Assembly: GCF_019749295.1 (NCBI RefSeq)
Contig: NZ_JACWFG010000001.1
Coordinates: 394,604-458,603 of the forward strand
Source: Neobacillus niacini
GTDB taxonomy: Bacteria > Bacillota > Bacilli > Bacillales > Cytobacillaceae
Length of the DNA: 64,000 nt
Direction of reading: 5' to 3'
The stretch's first letter is position 1. Every line of letters begins with the position of its first letter. Shown piece by piece: positions 45,282 to 54,863 of the stretch. The notes under the pieces were generated by a model. The model made no database searches. It was not told where the DNA came from and saw only the letters and a list, made by a program, of their open reading frames with translations. Made by a program: the position numbers and the translations under genes.

Positions 45282-48200
45282 TTACTTTTCTAATTCAAGG
45301 AGCAAATCTCCGGTTTGGATAGTATCCTCATTTTTCACATAAATATCTTTTACTACTCCTGAAAAAGGAGCTTGGACGGTTGTTTCCATTTTCATAGCCT
45401 CCGTAATCATGAGATGGTCACCCCGTTCCACTCTTTCTCCTTTTTCCACCAATACTTTTATAACTGTTCCAGGCATTGACGCGGCAATATGCTTTTCATT
45501 CTTAGGGTCTGCTTTTAATCTAGATAATATGGCTGCTTTAATACTTTCATCTTTGATATTTACTTCACGCGGCTGTCCATTTAGTTCAAAATACACAACA
45601 CGCGTACCGTCCGCTTGCGGCTGACCAATCGAAACAAGTTTTACAATAAGTGTTTTTCCCGTTTCAATCTCTACTTCGATTTCTTCGCCTAGGCGCAGCC
45701 CATAAAGGAAAGTTGGTGTATCTAAGAAAGAGATATTTCCATATTGGTCCACCGTATTTAAGTACTCTTTAAATACCTTTGGATATAGTGCAAAAGAAAT
45801 TAAATCAACATCCGAAACGTCTCTTCCAAAATCTCTATTTAATTCTTCTTTTAATTTTGAAAAATTCACCTCAGGCAATAACTCTCCTGGACGAACCTCC
45901 AAAGCCTTTTTACCTTTTAATATTACACTCTGAAGTTTCTCAGGAAATCCTTGATGAGGCTGGCCAAGATAACCTTGGAACAATTCAACTACAGAATCCG
46001 GGAAGTCAAGCGAATCTCCGCTATTAAGAACATCATTTTCTGATAGATTATTTTGTACCATAAAGAGTGCCATATCACCGACAACTTTAGATGATGGCGT
46101 TACCTTAACGATATCACCAAACATGTGATTGACCCTCGTGTACATTTGCTTGACCTCATCCCAGCGGTCGCCCAGCCCAACACCTTTTGCTTGTTGTTGA
46201 AGATTACTATATTGTCCTCCCGGCATTTCATGCTGGTATACTTCTGAATGGGGTGCAACCATTCCACTTTCAAAATCTTGATAATATTTTCGAACATCCT
46301 CCCAATAATAGGAAAGCTGTTCAAGAGCATTAATATTTATATTTGGTTTCCTATCTTTGCCTTCTAATGCATAATAAAGTGAATTTGCACTTGGTTGTGA
46401 AGTAAGCCCCGCCATTGAACTTAAAGCGGTATCCACAATATCTACTCCACCGTCAATGGCACGTGCGCAGGTGAAGATACCGTTTCCACTTGTATCATGA
46501 GTATGAAGATGAATCGGTATATCAACACTCTCTTTTAATTCTGAAATTAGCACGTATGCAGCTTCGGGTTTTAATAGGCCGGCCATATCTTTAATTCCTA
46601 ATATATGTGCTCCTTGATTTTCTAGTTCTTTTGCAAGCATCTTATAATAGTTCAAATCATACTTTACTCTCGTTTTATCAAGGATATCACCAGTATAACA
46701 AATTGCAGCTTCTGCTATTTTCCCACTATCTCGTACAGCTTCAATGGCAATTTCCATCCCAGGCACCCAATTTAAACTGTCAAAGACTCTAAAAACATCG
46801 ATGCCTTCGTCCGCAGATTTTCTAACAAATTCACGGATTAGGTTGTCTGGATAATTCTTATAGCCAACTGCATTAGAACCGCGGATTAACATTTGAAACA
46901 GAACATTCGGAATTTTTTTTCGAAGTGTCTGCAATCTTTCCCATGGATCTTCTTTTAAAAAGCGATAGGCGACATCAAAGGTTGCTCCTCCCCACATCTC
47001 AAAGGAAAACAGGTTGGGCATCAGCTTTGCAGCAGGCTCAGCAATATGCAAGATATCCGTTGTTCTTACCCTTGTTGCCAATAAAGATTGATGTGCGTCT
47101 CTAAATGTCGTATCCGTTAATAATACCTGCTTTTGATCCTTTATCCATTGAACAAGACCTTCTGCACCTTCCTGGTTCAGTATTTGTTTTGTCCCCTCTT
47201 GATAAGGCAGGTCATATTTTATTTTTGGGATACGCGGTTTAGAGAATACAGGTCTTTTCTTTTTCTCAATACCTGGGAAGCCATTCACCGTCACATTACC
47301 AATATACGAAAGCATCTTGGTCCCGCGGTCCTTGCTGACTGGAAATACGAATAATTCAGGTGTTGTATCAATAAATGAAGTATCGTACTCTCCCCTTCTA
47401 AACTTCTCATGCCTCACTACATTTTCAAGGAAAGGAATATTCGTTTTAATTCCACGAATTCTAAACTCGCGTAAGTTTCGAACCATTTTCGAGGAAGCTT
47501 GTTCAAAGGTTAATGCCCATGTAGAAAGCTTCACAAGTAAGGAATCATAATATGGCGTGATGACAGCCCCTTGAAATCCATTTCCTGCGTCAAGACGAAC
47601 GCCAAATCCTCCACCAGAGCGATATGCCATGATTTTACCGGTATCAGGCATAAAATTATTAAGAGGGTCTTCTGTGGTAACACGTGACTGGATGGCAAAA
47701 CCGTTAATCCTAATCTCTTCCTGTGGAGGAATTCCAACTATCGGGCTGTGCAATTCCTGCCCTTCGGCAACTAAAATTTGTGTATGTACAATATCAATTC
47801 CAGTTACCATTTCTGTTACTGTATGTTCAACTTGAATCCTTGGGTTTACTTCTATGAAGTAAAAATCCTGCCCTGAAACTAGAAATTCGACTGTACCAGC
47901 ATTTAAGTAATTCACATTTCTCATTAATTTAACTGCCGCAGAACATATTTTCTCACGAAGGTTATTGGATATCGAAACACTTGGGGCTACTTCAACTACC
48001 TTTTGATGCCGCCGTTGTACAGAGCAATCTCTGTCATATAAATGAACAATGTTTCCAGATTTATCGCCAAATATTTGAACTTCAATATGTTTTGGTTTCT
48101 CAATTAACTTTTCAAGATAGACCTCGTCACTGCCAAAGGCAGCCTTTGCTTCTGATTTAGCACGGTCAAATGCTTCTTGCATTTCTTCCTGTCTTTTTAC

Positions 48201-48722
48201 AATCCTCATTCCACGTCCGCCGCCGCCAAGGGCTGCTTTAATAATAATCGGAAAACCATGATTCAAGGTGAAATCCTCGACCTCTTCAATATTGACGACT
48301 GGCCCATCGGTGCCTGGAATAACCGGGATTCCTGCCAATTCTGCCTGTTTTCTAGCTTTAACCTTATCACCAAACATATCCAAATGTCTGGATGTTGGTC
48401 CGATAAAGATAATTCCTTCTTCTTCACAGCGTTTAGCAAAATGGATGTTTTCTGATAAAAAACCATAACCCGGATGAATGGCATTTGCACCGCTAAACTT
48501 AGCAATTTCAATGATTCCATCAATGTCTAAATAGGCATCAATTGGTTTCTTCCCTTCACCAACTAAGTAGGCTTCATCTGCTTTATAGCGATGATACGCT
48601 CCTGTATCTTCCCTGGAATAGATTGCAACGGTTTTGATATTTAATTCGGTACAAGCCCGAAATACACGAATTGCAATTTCACCTCGGTTTGCAACTAATA
48701 CTTTGTTGATTTGTCTCGTCAT
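45282..48722 (-). CDS. pyc: Pyruvate carboxylase
   Basis: A single-chain biotin enzyme carboxylating pyruvate to oxaloacetate, the main anaplerotic step. The 1146-residue product has a biotin carboxylase domain (1-~455: VANRGEIAIRVFRAC, GGGGRGMR, EVNPRIQVEHTVTE), a carboxyltransferase domain (~530-~800: LTDTTFRDAHQSLLATRVRT, LHTHDTSGNG), an allosteric linker domain and the C-terminal biotinyl domain with EAMKMETTVQAP. I used ATG 48722 (AGAGGTG upstream). It lies beside ftsW, as in B. subtilis. Confidence 0.97.
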   Translation of the reverse strand: MTRQINKVLVANRGEIAIRVFRACTELNIKTVAIYSREDTGAYHRYKADEAYLVGEGKKPIDAYLDIDGIIEIAKFSGANAIHPGYGFLSENIHFAKRCEEEGIIFIGPTSRHLDMFGDKVKARKQAELAGIPVIPGTDGPVVNIEEVEDFTLNHGFPIIIKAALGGGGRGMRIVKRQEEMQEAFDRAKSEAKAAFGSDEVYLEKLIEKPKHIEVQIFGDKSGNIVHLYDRDCSVQRRHQKVVEVAPSVSISNNLREKICSAAVKLMRNVNYLNAGTVEFLVSGQDFYFIEVNPRIQVEHTVTEMVTGIDIVHTQILVAEGQELHSPIVGIPPQEEIRINGFAIQSRVTTEDPLNNFMPDTGKIMAYRSGGGFGVRLDAGNGFQGAVITPYYDSLLVKLSTWALTFEQASSKMVRNLREFRIRGIKTNIPFLENVVRHEKFRRGEYDTSFIDTTPELFVFPVSKDRGTKMLSYIGNVTVNGFPGIEKKKRPVFSKPRIPKIKYDLPYQEGTKQILNQEGAEGLVQWIKDQKQVLLTDTTFRDAHQSLLATRVRTTDILHIAEPAAKLMPNLFSFEMWGGATFDVAYRFLKEDPWERLQTLRKKIPNVLFQMLIRGSNAVGYKNYPDNLIREFVRKSADEGIDVFRVFDSLNWVPGMEIAIEAVRDSGKIAEAAICYTGDILDKTRVKYDLNYYKMLAKELENQGAHILGIKDMAGLLKPEAAYVLISELKESVDIPIHLHTHDTSGNGIFTCARAIDGGVDIVDTALSSMAGLTSQPSANSLYYALEGKDRKPNININALEQLSYYWEDVRKYYQDFESGMVAPHSEVYQHEMPGGQYSNLQQQAKGVGLGDRWDEVKQMYTRVNHMFGDIVKVTPSSKVVGDMALFMVQNNLSENDVLNSGDSLDFPDSVVELFQGYLGQPHQGFPEKLQSVILKGKKALEVRPGELLPEVNFSKLKEELNRDFGRDVSDVDLISFALYPKVFKEYLNTVDQYGNISFLDTPTFLYGLRLGEEIEVEIETGKTLIVKLVSIGQPQADGTRVVYFELNGQPREVNIKDESIKAAILSRLKADPKNEKHIAASMPGTVIKVLVEKGERVERGDHLMITEAMKMETTVQAPFSGVVKDIYVKNEDTIQTGDLLLELEK

Positions 48723-48747
48723 TCTAAGCACCTCTATCTCTCATTTT

Positions 48748-48782
48748 AAATAAAAGCGCTGGGATTTTATTCCCCGCGCTAT
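48748..48782 (-). terminator. Intrinsic terminator between ftsW and pyc
   Basis: AGCGCGGGGAAT / ATCCCAGCGCT paired with one mismatch, then TTTTATTT on the minus strand, overlapping the ftsW stop. Confidence 0.75.
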
Positions 48783-49984
48783 GTTCGAAGTTGATATACA
48801 TTTCCATCTTGTGCTTTAATGTTCTTTTCTTTCTCTTGGTGTTTTTGTGAGTATTTACTTTCGTATTTAACAAACATGGAAACATTTACGAGAATACCAG
48901 CTGCAATTGCCAGTTGTAAAAGTGAAGAACCTCCATAACTTACAAATGGCAAAGGGACACCTGTAAGCGGCATGACACCTGAAACACCCGCAAGATTGAT
49001 AAAAGATTGGATTCCAATCATACTAGATATCCCAATGGCCAATAAGCTTCCAAAAGGGTCCTTACATCGAATTCCCAGGTATATTCCTCTTAGTACAATA
49101 TAACCTAGTGTAATAATGACGAAGCTGACTCCCCATACACCTAACTCTTCTGCAATGACTGCCATAATAAAATCCGTATGAGATTCAGGTAAATAACCTA
49201 GTTTTTGAACACTTTTCCCTAGACCTAATCCATTTACACCGCCAGACCCAATCGCAATATACGAGTTTGCTAGATGGAATCCAGAATCTAATTCATCCTG
49301 AAATGGATCATTTAAGACCTCAAATCGTTCCAGACGTTTTTCAGAAAAAATTTCGTCCTGCAGTACTAATATTACAGGAGATAGGAGAATCATTCCTAGC
49401 AAAACTAATTTGGTAATCGTTTTGATATTCATTCCTGATGAGAGAATAATAGTACCTGCAATCAGACCAATTATAAGTGCTGTACCAAAGTCTGGTTGAA
49501 AAGCGATTAGTCCAAGTACGATTACTAGATAGGCTAGCGGCGGCAGAACACCATGATTAAACTTATTAATATATGCCTGTTTTTTTGCATATACGGCTGA
49601 CAAATAAATAATCAGCGATATTTTAACAAACTCTGCTGGTTGTATACTTATAAAACCAAAATCATACCAACTTTGAGCATTTCCTCTAACTTGTCCAAAT
49701 GCAAATAAACCTATAAGACTAAGGATAGACAAACCAACCATTGGCAGTAAAAATTTTGTGCTTCTCATTATCTTATATGGGAAAAGTGCAATAAAGGTAA
49801 AAATAAAACCTGATGCTAATAAATAGAGCTTTTGCTTTTGATAAAAATAATCACTCTCCACCCCGTATCGTTGGACGCTTGATGCCATACTGGCACTATA
49901 AACCATTACTAATCCAAACAAAGATAAAAGGATAATTGCGATGACTAGTGAATAGTCATAGGATTTCAATATTTTTTTAAACAT
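48779..49984 (-). CDS. ftsW: FtsW, SEDS peptidoglycan polymerase of the divisome
   Basis: The septal lipid II polymerase, partner of PBP2B. The 401-residue product has about ten membrane helices and SEDS signatures MVYSASMASS, FISIQPAEFVKISLIIYLSA, FQPDFGTALI, LPESHTDFIMAVIAEELG and GVPLPFVSYGGSS, with a basic cytoplasmic tail. Its neighbours ylaN and pyc fix it as ftsW of B. subtilis, distinct from spoVE in the dcw cluster. ATG 49984 has GAGGAAG upstream. Confidence 0.93.
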   Translation of the reverse strand: MFKKILKSYDYSLVIAIILLSLFGLVMVYSASMASSVQRYGVESDYFYQKQKLYLLASGFIFTFIALFPYKIMRSTKFLLPMVGLSILSLIGLFAFGQVRGNAQSWYDFGFISIQPAEFVKISLIIYLSAVYAKKQAYINKFNHGVLPPLAYLVIVLGLIAFQPDFGTALIIGLIAGTIILSSGMNIKTITKLVLLGMILLSPVILVLQDEIFSEKRLERFEVLNDPFQDELDSGFHLANSYIAIGSGGVNGLGLGKSVQKLGYLPESHTDFIMAVIAEELGVWGVSFVIITLGYIVLRGIYLGIRCKDPFGSLLAIGISSMIGIQSFINLAGVSGVMPLTGVPLPFVSYGGSSLLQLAIAAGILVNVSMFVKYESKYSQKHQEKEKNIKAQDGNVYQLRT

Positions 49985-50114
49985 GTTATAACTTCCTCGT
50001 TTTTAGAATAGTCGTTACTGCTATTATAATAGAAAATGGGACGAATTAGTTGAGGAAAAGTTACATTACTCCAATATTTCAATTAAGAATATTCTGAAAA
50101 AGTAAAAGGTTAAT

Positions 50115-50157
50115 AAAAAACTCAAACAACACTTCATCATTGTTTGAGTTTTTTTAG
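50115..50157 (-). terminator. Intrinsic terminator after ylaN
   Basis: AAACTCAAACAA / TTGTTTGAGTTT with a 10-base loop and six or more T on the minus strand. Confidence 0.88.
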
Positions 50158-50442
50158 CTATTTTCTAAGGGATGCTTCATGAAGCGCAGATAATTCTCTT
50201 TCTAATTTATCTAGAATCGCTTTGCCATCCTTAACATCAATTAAGCCTAACCTAACCGCAAATTCTATTTCTCTTGATAAACCAAACATTTGCGTATCCA
50301 ATACCTCTTCATAAAGAGGGCATTGAGGCATCGTAAGATTTTCCATTTGCACCTTAATAAGCTTTAATATTTTTTCAGCGTCTGCCTGTAACAAGGCATA
50401 GGCTTTTTCCTGATGATTCACTATCATTTCAGACGCCAACAT
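50158..50442 (-). CDS. ylaN: YlaN family protein, iron-linked Fur modulator
   Basis: A 94-residue helical protein with the highly conserved [51 protein letters not shown] (shown here only in name; core [16 protein letters not shown]). YlaN is essential in B. subtilis under low iron, binds iron and antagonises Fur in Staphylococcus and Bacillus. ATG 50442 has GGGGGGA upstream; a longer frame adds ten unlikely residues. Confidence 0.92.
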   Translation of the reverse strand: MLASEMIVNHQEKAYALLQADAEKILKLIKVQMENLTMPQCPLYEEVLDTQMFGLSREIEFAVRLGLIDVKDGKAILDKLERELSALHEASLRK

Positions 50443-50612
50443 TGATCCCCCCATTTCAGAGCGATAACCCAACTTATCTATAAATTTTACCTTTTACTAC
50501 AGAAAAATGCAAGAACTATAACCTCAAGGTTATATTGCACCATTATTTCTAGATATGACATTCACCCTATTTCACGATATACTTTAATAGAAATGAACTG
50601 GAGGAATGAAAG

Positions 50613-51110
50613 ATGGAAAATATATTATTAATATCCGGAAAGGTTAAATATTCAATTACTCTTGATCCCAGTGTTTGGATTTTTGATGATCGCAAGGTTG
50701 ATTTAACTACATATTTCTCTAAAAGTATGGAACAAAATAATGAACTTGAGGAGTATACAAAATCAATTTCAAAGCATTGGGACCGTGAAATAATAGAAGG
50801 CGCTGTCTATCCGCCAACCTTAAAAACTGAGAAAAAATATGAGAAAGAAAAGGTATTAACAGGTAGTTTCGGGATATCCCTTCAGCCTTTTATTAAGAAT
50901 GCAGAACCAACAGAGGAAGCCGCTGTATTAGTTATTAAAACATCAACCTCTGTACATGAAATACCTTTAGACATTGCACAGGATCTTATCTTAGGTTTTT
51001 CAAAATCTGGCAAGCCTCTTTCAGAGGATGGACCTGTCCATGTTTACTACGGGGATGGTTCTAATCAACAAAATCCAATAAAAAATGTTAGGGAATTTAT
51101 TATTAAATAG
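50613..51110 (+). CDS. ylaL: YlaL-like conserved protein
   Basis: A 165-residue soluble protein. It corresponds in place to B. subtilis ylaL, next to ylaK (phoH), and I believe it is the orthologue; function is not known. It begins ENILLISGKVKYSITLDPSVWIFDDRKVDL, with WDREIIEGAVYPPTLKTEKKY later, and a C-terminal GPVHVYYGDGSNQQNPIKNVREF. No enzyme motif is visible. ATG 50613 has CTGGAGG upstream. Confidence 0.68.
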   Translation: MENILLISGKVKYSITLDPSVWIFDDRKVDLTTYFSKSMEQNNELEEYTKSISKHWDREIIEGAVYPPTLKTEKKYEKEKVLTGSFGISLQPFIKNAEPTEEAAVLVIKTSTSVHEIPLDIAQDLILGFSKSGKPLSEDGPVHVYYGDGSNQQNPIKNVREFIIK

Positions 51111-51116
51111 TAAACA

Positions 51117-51146
51117 ACGGGTGCCAAATTGGTACCCGTTTTCTGC
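51117..51146 (+). terminator. Intrinsic terminator after ylaL
   Basis: ACGGGTGCCAA / TTGGTACCCGT stem with one mismatch, followed by TTTTC on the plus strand. Confidence 0.75.
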
Positions 51147-51172
51147 GTTAGTACATTTTTCCTCAGGTAAGT

Positions 51173-52501
51173 TTACAGCAAGTCTGCTGCCAGCCTGGCT
51201 AATCCAGACCGCTCCCCTTTTAACAATTTAACATGTCCGGAAATAACTTGGTCTTTAAAACGTTCAACCACGTATGTTAGACCATTATTGTAGGCGTCAA
51301 GATATGGATGGTCGATTTGTTCTGGATCACCCATTAAGACTATTTTGCTCCCCTCACCTACACGGGTTAAGATTGTTTTTACCTCATGTTTCGTTAAATT
51401 TTGAGCTTCATCAATGATAATAAATTGCTTCGGCAGACTTCTTCCACGTATATAGGTTAATGCCTCTACCTCTATCGAACCCATTCCTGCAAGAATGGCG
51501 TCCAATTCACCAGGTTTCTTTGTATTAAAGAGAAATTCAAGATTATCAAAGATAGGCTGCATCCAAGGCCTAAGCTTTTCTTGTTTTTCTCCAGGTAAAT
51601 ACCCTAAATCCTTTCCAACCGGAACAATTGGTCTAGCAACTAATAGCTTTTTAAATTCTCTATAGTCCTCCGTCTGCATTAAGCCTGACGCTAAGGCTAG
51701 TAATGTTTTTCCTGTTCCTGCTTTACCTATCAAGGTTACAAGCGGTATATCTTTACGAAGAAGCAGTTCAATCGCCATTGTTTGCTGAACATTTCTTGGA
51801 TGGATTCCCCATACATGCTCTTGATTAATAGCAAGTTTTTTTACTCTAAGTCTTGTTTTATCCACCATCCCTACTGCGGAAGCAGACCCTCCCAGGGCAT
51901 CTTTCATAATTAAGAATTGATTCGGATAAAATGAATATTTACCGACTTCAGATAAAAGCAACTCACCTTTTTCATAAAAGGTTCCGAGCAGTTCTACAGG
52001 TAAAAAAACTTCCAAAAAGCCAGTATATATATGATCGATTTCAACTACCCTGTCACTTAAAAAGTCCTCTGCTATTAACCCTATAGCGTCTGCTTTTACC
52101 CTGACCAATGTATCTTTACTTACAAGGATTACTGGTTTTCCATCTTCTTTCTGCTGTTCTTCTGTTGATAAATTTTTTGCTACTGCAAGAATTCGATTAT
52201 CATTTGTTTTCTCAACAAAGATTTCCTGTAATTCATGAAATGCACGATGATTGAGCTCAATTCTAATCGTTCCACCATTTTCAAGTGGGATTTTTTCATG
52301 AAGCTTCCCCGCTGCTCGCAATTCATCAATTAATCTAGATACATGACGGGCATTCCTGCCGATTTCATCCATGTACCTTTTCTTTGAGTCCACTTCTTCA
52401 AGGACAACTGCAGGAATGACTACTTCATTATCTTCGAATGAGAATATGGAATACGGGTCTTGTAATAAGACGTTTGTATCTAACACGTATATTTTACTCA
52501 A
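51173..52501 (-). CDS. ylaK: PIN-PhoH family ATPase/ribonuclease (YlaK)
   Basis: A 442-residue two-domain protein. The N-terminal PIN nuclease domain (about 1-140) has acidic residues in YVLDTNVLLQDP, VLEEVDSKK and EIGRNARHV; the C-terminal PhoH domain (about 235-440) has Walker A IGKAGTGKTLLALA and Walker B FIIIDEAQNLT. Related PhoH2 proteins unwind and cleave RNA. I chose TTG 52501 because GGAGG lies seven bases upstream and the product then starts at the PIN strand; the longer frame adds 41 basic residues. Confidence 0.88.
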   Translation of the reverse strand: MSKIYVLDTNVLLQDPYSIFSFEDNEVVIPAVVLEEVDSKKRYMDEIGRNARHVSRLIDELRAAGKLHEKIPLENGGTIRIELNHRAFHELQEIFVEKTNDNRILAVAKNLSTEEQQKEDGKPVILVSKDTLVRVKADAIGLIAEDFLSDRVVEIDHIYTGFLEVFLPVELLGTFYEKGELLLSEVGKYSFYPNQFLIMKDALGGSASAVGMVDKTRLRVKKLAINQEHVWGIHPRNVQQTMAIELLLRKDIPLVTLIGKAGTGKTLLALASGLMQTEDYREFKKLLVARPIVPVGKDLGYLPGEKQEKLRPWMQPIFDNLEFLFNTKKPGELDAILAGMGSIEVEALTYIRGRSLPKQFIIIDEAQNLTKHEVKTILTRVGEGSKIVLMGDPEQIDHPYLDAYNNGLTYVVERFKDQVISGHVKLLKGERSGLARLAADLL

Positions 52502-52703
52502 AGCGACGCCTCCACTTTTCCTAGTTGTTTGGTTTGCTGCTTCTTTTATAACAAACCGATTGCTAGATAGGACTTTTGTAAAATATATGTTTGTTCGAAT
52601 AAAGATAGAAGGATTTCCGCACAATAAATGTAAGTTGAGTATAACGAATTTCTATCGTCCATATGAAAACGTTCATACAACTCTATCTGGAGGTGGATTT
52701 TAA

Positions 52704-53291
52704 ATGAAGAGGCTTTTCATATTTACCACTTTAGTATTGGTCTTAACGGCTTGTAACAACAGCAGCAACAATGCTCAGAATAATGAAAAGCAATCATTAG
52801 TAAACGTAAAGAACAGCTATATTGAAGAAGTAGACCGGAAAACCGGCCAGGAAGTTTCTAAGCGATTAGTTGAACTTGCCACTAGTATCCCAAATGTTCA
52901 TGATGCTACGGCAGTTGTCATTGGCAGGTATGCTATTGTTGGCATTGATGTGAATTCTAAGATTGAACGATCTCAAGTAGGGTCAATAAAATATTCAGTA
53001 GCTGAGAGTTTGAAGGCTGACCCATACGGTGCACGCGCAATCGTTGTCGCCGATGCAGATACCAATCAACGATTGAAGGAAATCTCGGCAGACATTCAAA
53101 ATGGAAGACCAATCCAAGGTATAATGGAGGAACTTGCTGACGTCGCCGGCAGGTTAATGCCTGAAATCCCTGGAGATATGATAGATCCTAACCCTAAAAA
53201 TGCTCCAGAAGAACCAAAGAAAAAACTTCAGAAGAACGAAAAAAGAAGTTTAGAGGATAAACAACAAGAAGAATCCAAACATTATAAATAG
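52704..53291 (+). CDS. ylaJ: YhcN/YlaJ family sporulation lipoprotein
   Basis: A 195-residue lipoprotein: signal KRLFIFTTLVLVLTAC with lipobox LTAC (Cys about residue 17), then a low-complexity Asn/Ser linker and a ferredoxin-like YhcN domain (about 40-140) with IPNVHDATAVVIGRYAIVGIDV and ADPYGARAIVVADAD. Members are found in the spore inner membrane and affect germination. The last 45 residues are Lys/Glu-rich. ATG 52704 has GGAGGTGG upstream. Confidence 0.87.
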   Translation: MKRLFIFTTLVLVLTACNNSSNNAQNNEKQSLVNVKNSYIEEVDRKTGQEVSKRLVELATSIPNVHDATAVVIGRYAIVGIDVNSKIERSQVGSIKYSVAESLKADPYGARAIVVADADTNQRLKEISADIQNGRPIQGIMEELADVAGRLMPEIPGDMIDPNPKNAPEEPKKKLQKNEKRSLEDKQQEESKHYK

Positions 53292-53325
53292 AAATTCTTC
53301 AGCGCCTAGGCGTGAGCTAGACAAA

Positions 53326-53362
53326 TAAAAAAAGCTTAGTCTTTTCGACTAAGCTTTTTTCA
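53326..53362. terminator. Bidirectional terminator between ylaJ and the PPOX gene
   Basis: AAAAAGCTTAGTC / GACTAAGCTTTTT with a 5-base loop. It overlaps the last codons of the minus-strand gene. Confidence 0.88.
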
Positions 53363-53804
53363 TTGCTTCCATTACCTGTTTATCTAGTCTGGCGGCGGCA
53401 TTTTTATCATAGGTTTTGTCGTACTGCGGTTCTGTAACAATTTTTGAACCATAGAACATGACATCTCTTACTTCCTGTACCCTTATTTCAAGTAACGCTA
53501 GCTTTAAAGGAACGTCCTGGAGCCGCTCTTCTTTCAGGGAAGCTTCGCCTTGTATGGAATATGTAGATTCATTCGCAATTAAATTGATAACCACTTTATT
53601 ATTGTGTGTGATATTTTGAATGATTCTTGATTTATTATCTACAGCAAAAAAGATTGTTTCTTCATCTTTTGCTAATATCCAAGATATCGCACTAACATTC
53701 GGGCCACCTGTTTCAAAATCCACTGTAGCTAATGTTACAAACCTTTCTTTTTGCAGCTCATCATATAAAGGCTTAATGAGTCTTGGTTCTACTTGATTTG
53801 GCAT
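53349..53804 (-). CDS. Pyridoxamine 5'-phosphate oxidase-fold protein
   Basis: A 151-residue split-barrel flavin-binding protein. It shows FVTLATVDFETGGPNVSAISWILA and IFFAVDNKSRIIQNITHNNKVVINLI, typical of the PPOX-like fold that binds FMN, F420 or heme; the function is unknown. I started it at ATG 53804 (MPNQVEPRL, with AAGGGG upstream). It stands alone between ylaJ and ylaI, where B. subtilis has no such gene that I recall. Confidence 0.8.
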   Translation of the reverse strand: MPNQVEPRLIKPLYDELQKERFVTLATVDFETGGPNVSAISWILAKDEETIFFAVDNKSRIIQNITHNNKVVINLIANESTYSIQGEASLKEERLQDVPLKLALLEIRVQEVRDVMFYGSKIVTEPQYDKTYDKNAAARLDKQVMEAMKKA

Positions 53805-53972
53805 CCTTACAACCCCTTTTTTCAATTCCTGCCTTAGGCTAAAAAAACAGACATTCTCATAGTACTATTATCTGTTTTTTTCAGCAACTTAATCAGATTG
53901 ATTTACTCGTCACCATATTTGCATGATATACTATAATAAAACCAAGCAAGATTAGAGGACTTGAGGTGCATG

Positions 53973-54173
53973 ATGAGAGTTAAATGCGTAATCTGCGACA
54001 AAATTGAATCGATAGAAGATGAATCATTTACAGCTAAACGTCTTCGGAATCGTCCAATCCATACATATATGTGTCAAGACTGCAGTACTAGAATCTCTGA
54101 TAAAACAAAGGCAAGAATTGATACAGGTAATTTTAGATTTTATCGTACACAGTCAGAAAAGGATGATTGGTAA
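53973..54173 (+). CDS. ylaI: Small zinc-finger protein YlaI (DUF2197)
   Basis: A 66-residue protein with two CxxC pairs, CVIC (about 5-8) and CQDC (about 33-36), which form a zinc ribbon. The motifs RLRNRPIHTYMCQDCSTRI and RIDTGNFRFYR match YlaI of B. subtilis; function unknown. I chose ATG 53973, with GAGG at good distance, over an in-frame TTG four codons before. Confidence 0.82.
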   Translation: MRVKCVICDKIESIEDESFTAKRLRNRPIHTYMCQDCSTRISDKTKARIDTGNFRFYRTQSEKDDW

Positions 54174-54210
54174 AAAAAATTCATGCCGAATTTCGGCATG
54201 AATTTTTTTA
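54172..54210. terminator. Bidirectional terminator after ylaI
   Basis: AATTCATGCCGAAA / TTTCGGCATGAATT, a near-perfect stem flanked by A and T runs. Confidence 0.88.
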
Positions 54211-54501
54211 TTCTTCTATTGGAAAGTTACAATATTTATCTGGCTCTTGATTAATTTGATTGAGCATTACTTCGATGAGTTCACGTGGAAATCGCGTCTT
54301 TTTCGATTCCCCTCCTAGAGTATAGGAAACATAATACATAACTTCATCTGTTGTAACTTCAACGTTTGATAAGTGATGTTCATCCTTAATAATCCCCTCA
54401 AAGAGGTCTAAGGTTTCTCTTGCTGCAGTATCCTCAGGTCGCACGTCGCAAACAACCTTTATCGAAAGCCAATTATAGAGTACATCCTGCACCGATCTCA
54501 T
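54208..54501 (-). CDS. Conserved small protein of unknown function
   Basis: A 97-residue acidic soluble protein, not recognised. It reads RSVQDVLYNWLSIKVVCDVRPEDTAA, then a helix-strand pattern (LDLFEGIIKDEH, VEVTTDEVMYYVSYTLGG) and FPRELIEVMLNQINQEPDKY. There is no signal peptide or metal motif. ATG 54501 lies 25 bases after the ylaH stop on the same strand, so it is probably the last gene of a typA-ylaH-unknown unit. Confidence 0.6.
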   Translation of the reverse strand: MRSVQDVLYNWLSIKVVCDVRPEDTAARETLDLFEGIIKDEHHLSNVEVTTDEVMYYVSYTLGGESKKTRFPRELIEVMLNQINQEPDKYCNFPIEE

Positions 54502-54526
54502 GTTAAAAATCCCCCGTTACTTTGCC

Positions 54527-54838
54527 TCAAGCATGCTGTTTTTTCGACTGATGTAAGCGAATTTTGTAAATGATTAAAATCAAAGCTGCTACAACAAGCC
54601 CCTCTGTTATTGGTAAAAAGATGCCGAGTGCAGTTAGGATCGTACACCCTGCAGCTAAAAAGATATAAATCAATATCGATTTAATTAACGGGAGCTTCTG
54701 CTTTTGAGCAAAGCCAAGTTTATAAACCAATATTGAGAGAGCAACAATTGTAAAATAAAGCAGCCACATTCCCAATTTTGGTTGTTCAGTTACATTATAG
54801 AGGGCTGGAAAAAAAGAAAGCCGATCTGCTACATTCAC
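54527..54838 (-). CDS. ylaH: YlaH-like membrane protein
   Basis: A 103-residue protein with three membrane segments (about 23-42, 51-70 and 76-93) resembling YlaH of B. subtilis, which lies next to typA there too. It starts [19 protein letters not shown] and ends in a basic tail ([13 protein letters not shown]). No function is known. It follows typA by about 25 bases. Confidence 0.78.
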   Translation of the reverse strand: MNVADRLSFFPALYNVTEQPKLGMWLLYFTIVALSILVYKLGFAQKQKLPLIKSILIYIFLAAGCTILTALGIFLPITEGLVVAALILIIYKIRLHQSKKQHA

Positions 54839-54863
54839 TCTTAAAACCTCCCCCGAAGAGAAA

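Noticed and set aside
52630..52680. Sporulation (sigma-E/F/G) promoter for ylaJ
   Set aside because: GTATA and CATATGA occur but with unsuitable spacing; not enough to assign a factor.
53845..53882. AACAGA / TCTGTT hairpin with T tract upstream of the PPOX gene
   Set aside because: Stem of six pairs with a loop near 19 bases; too weak to call as a terminator.
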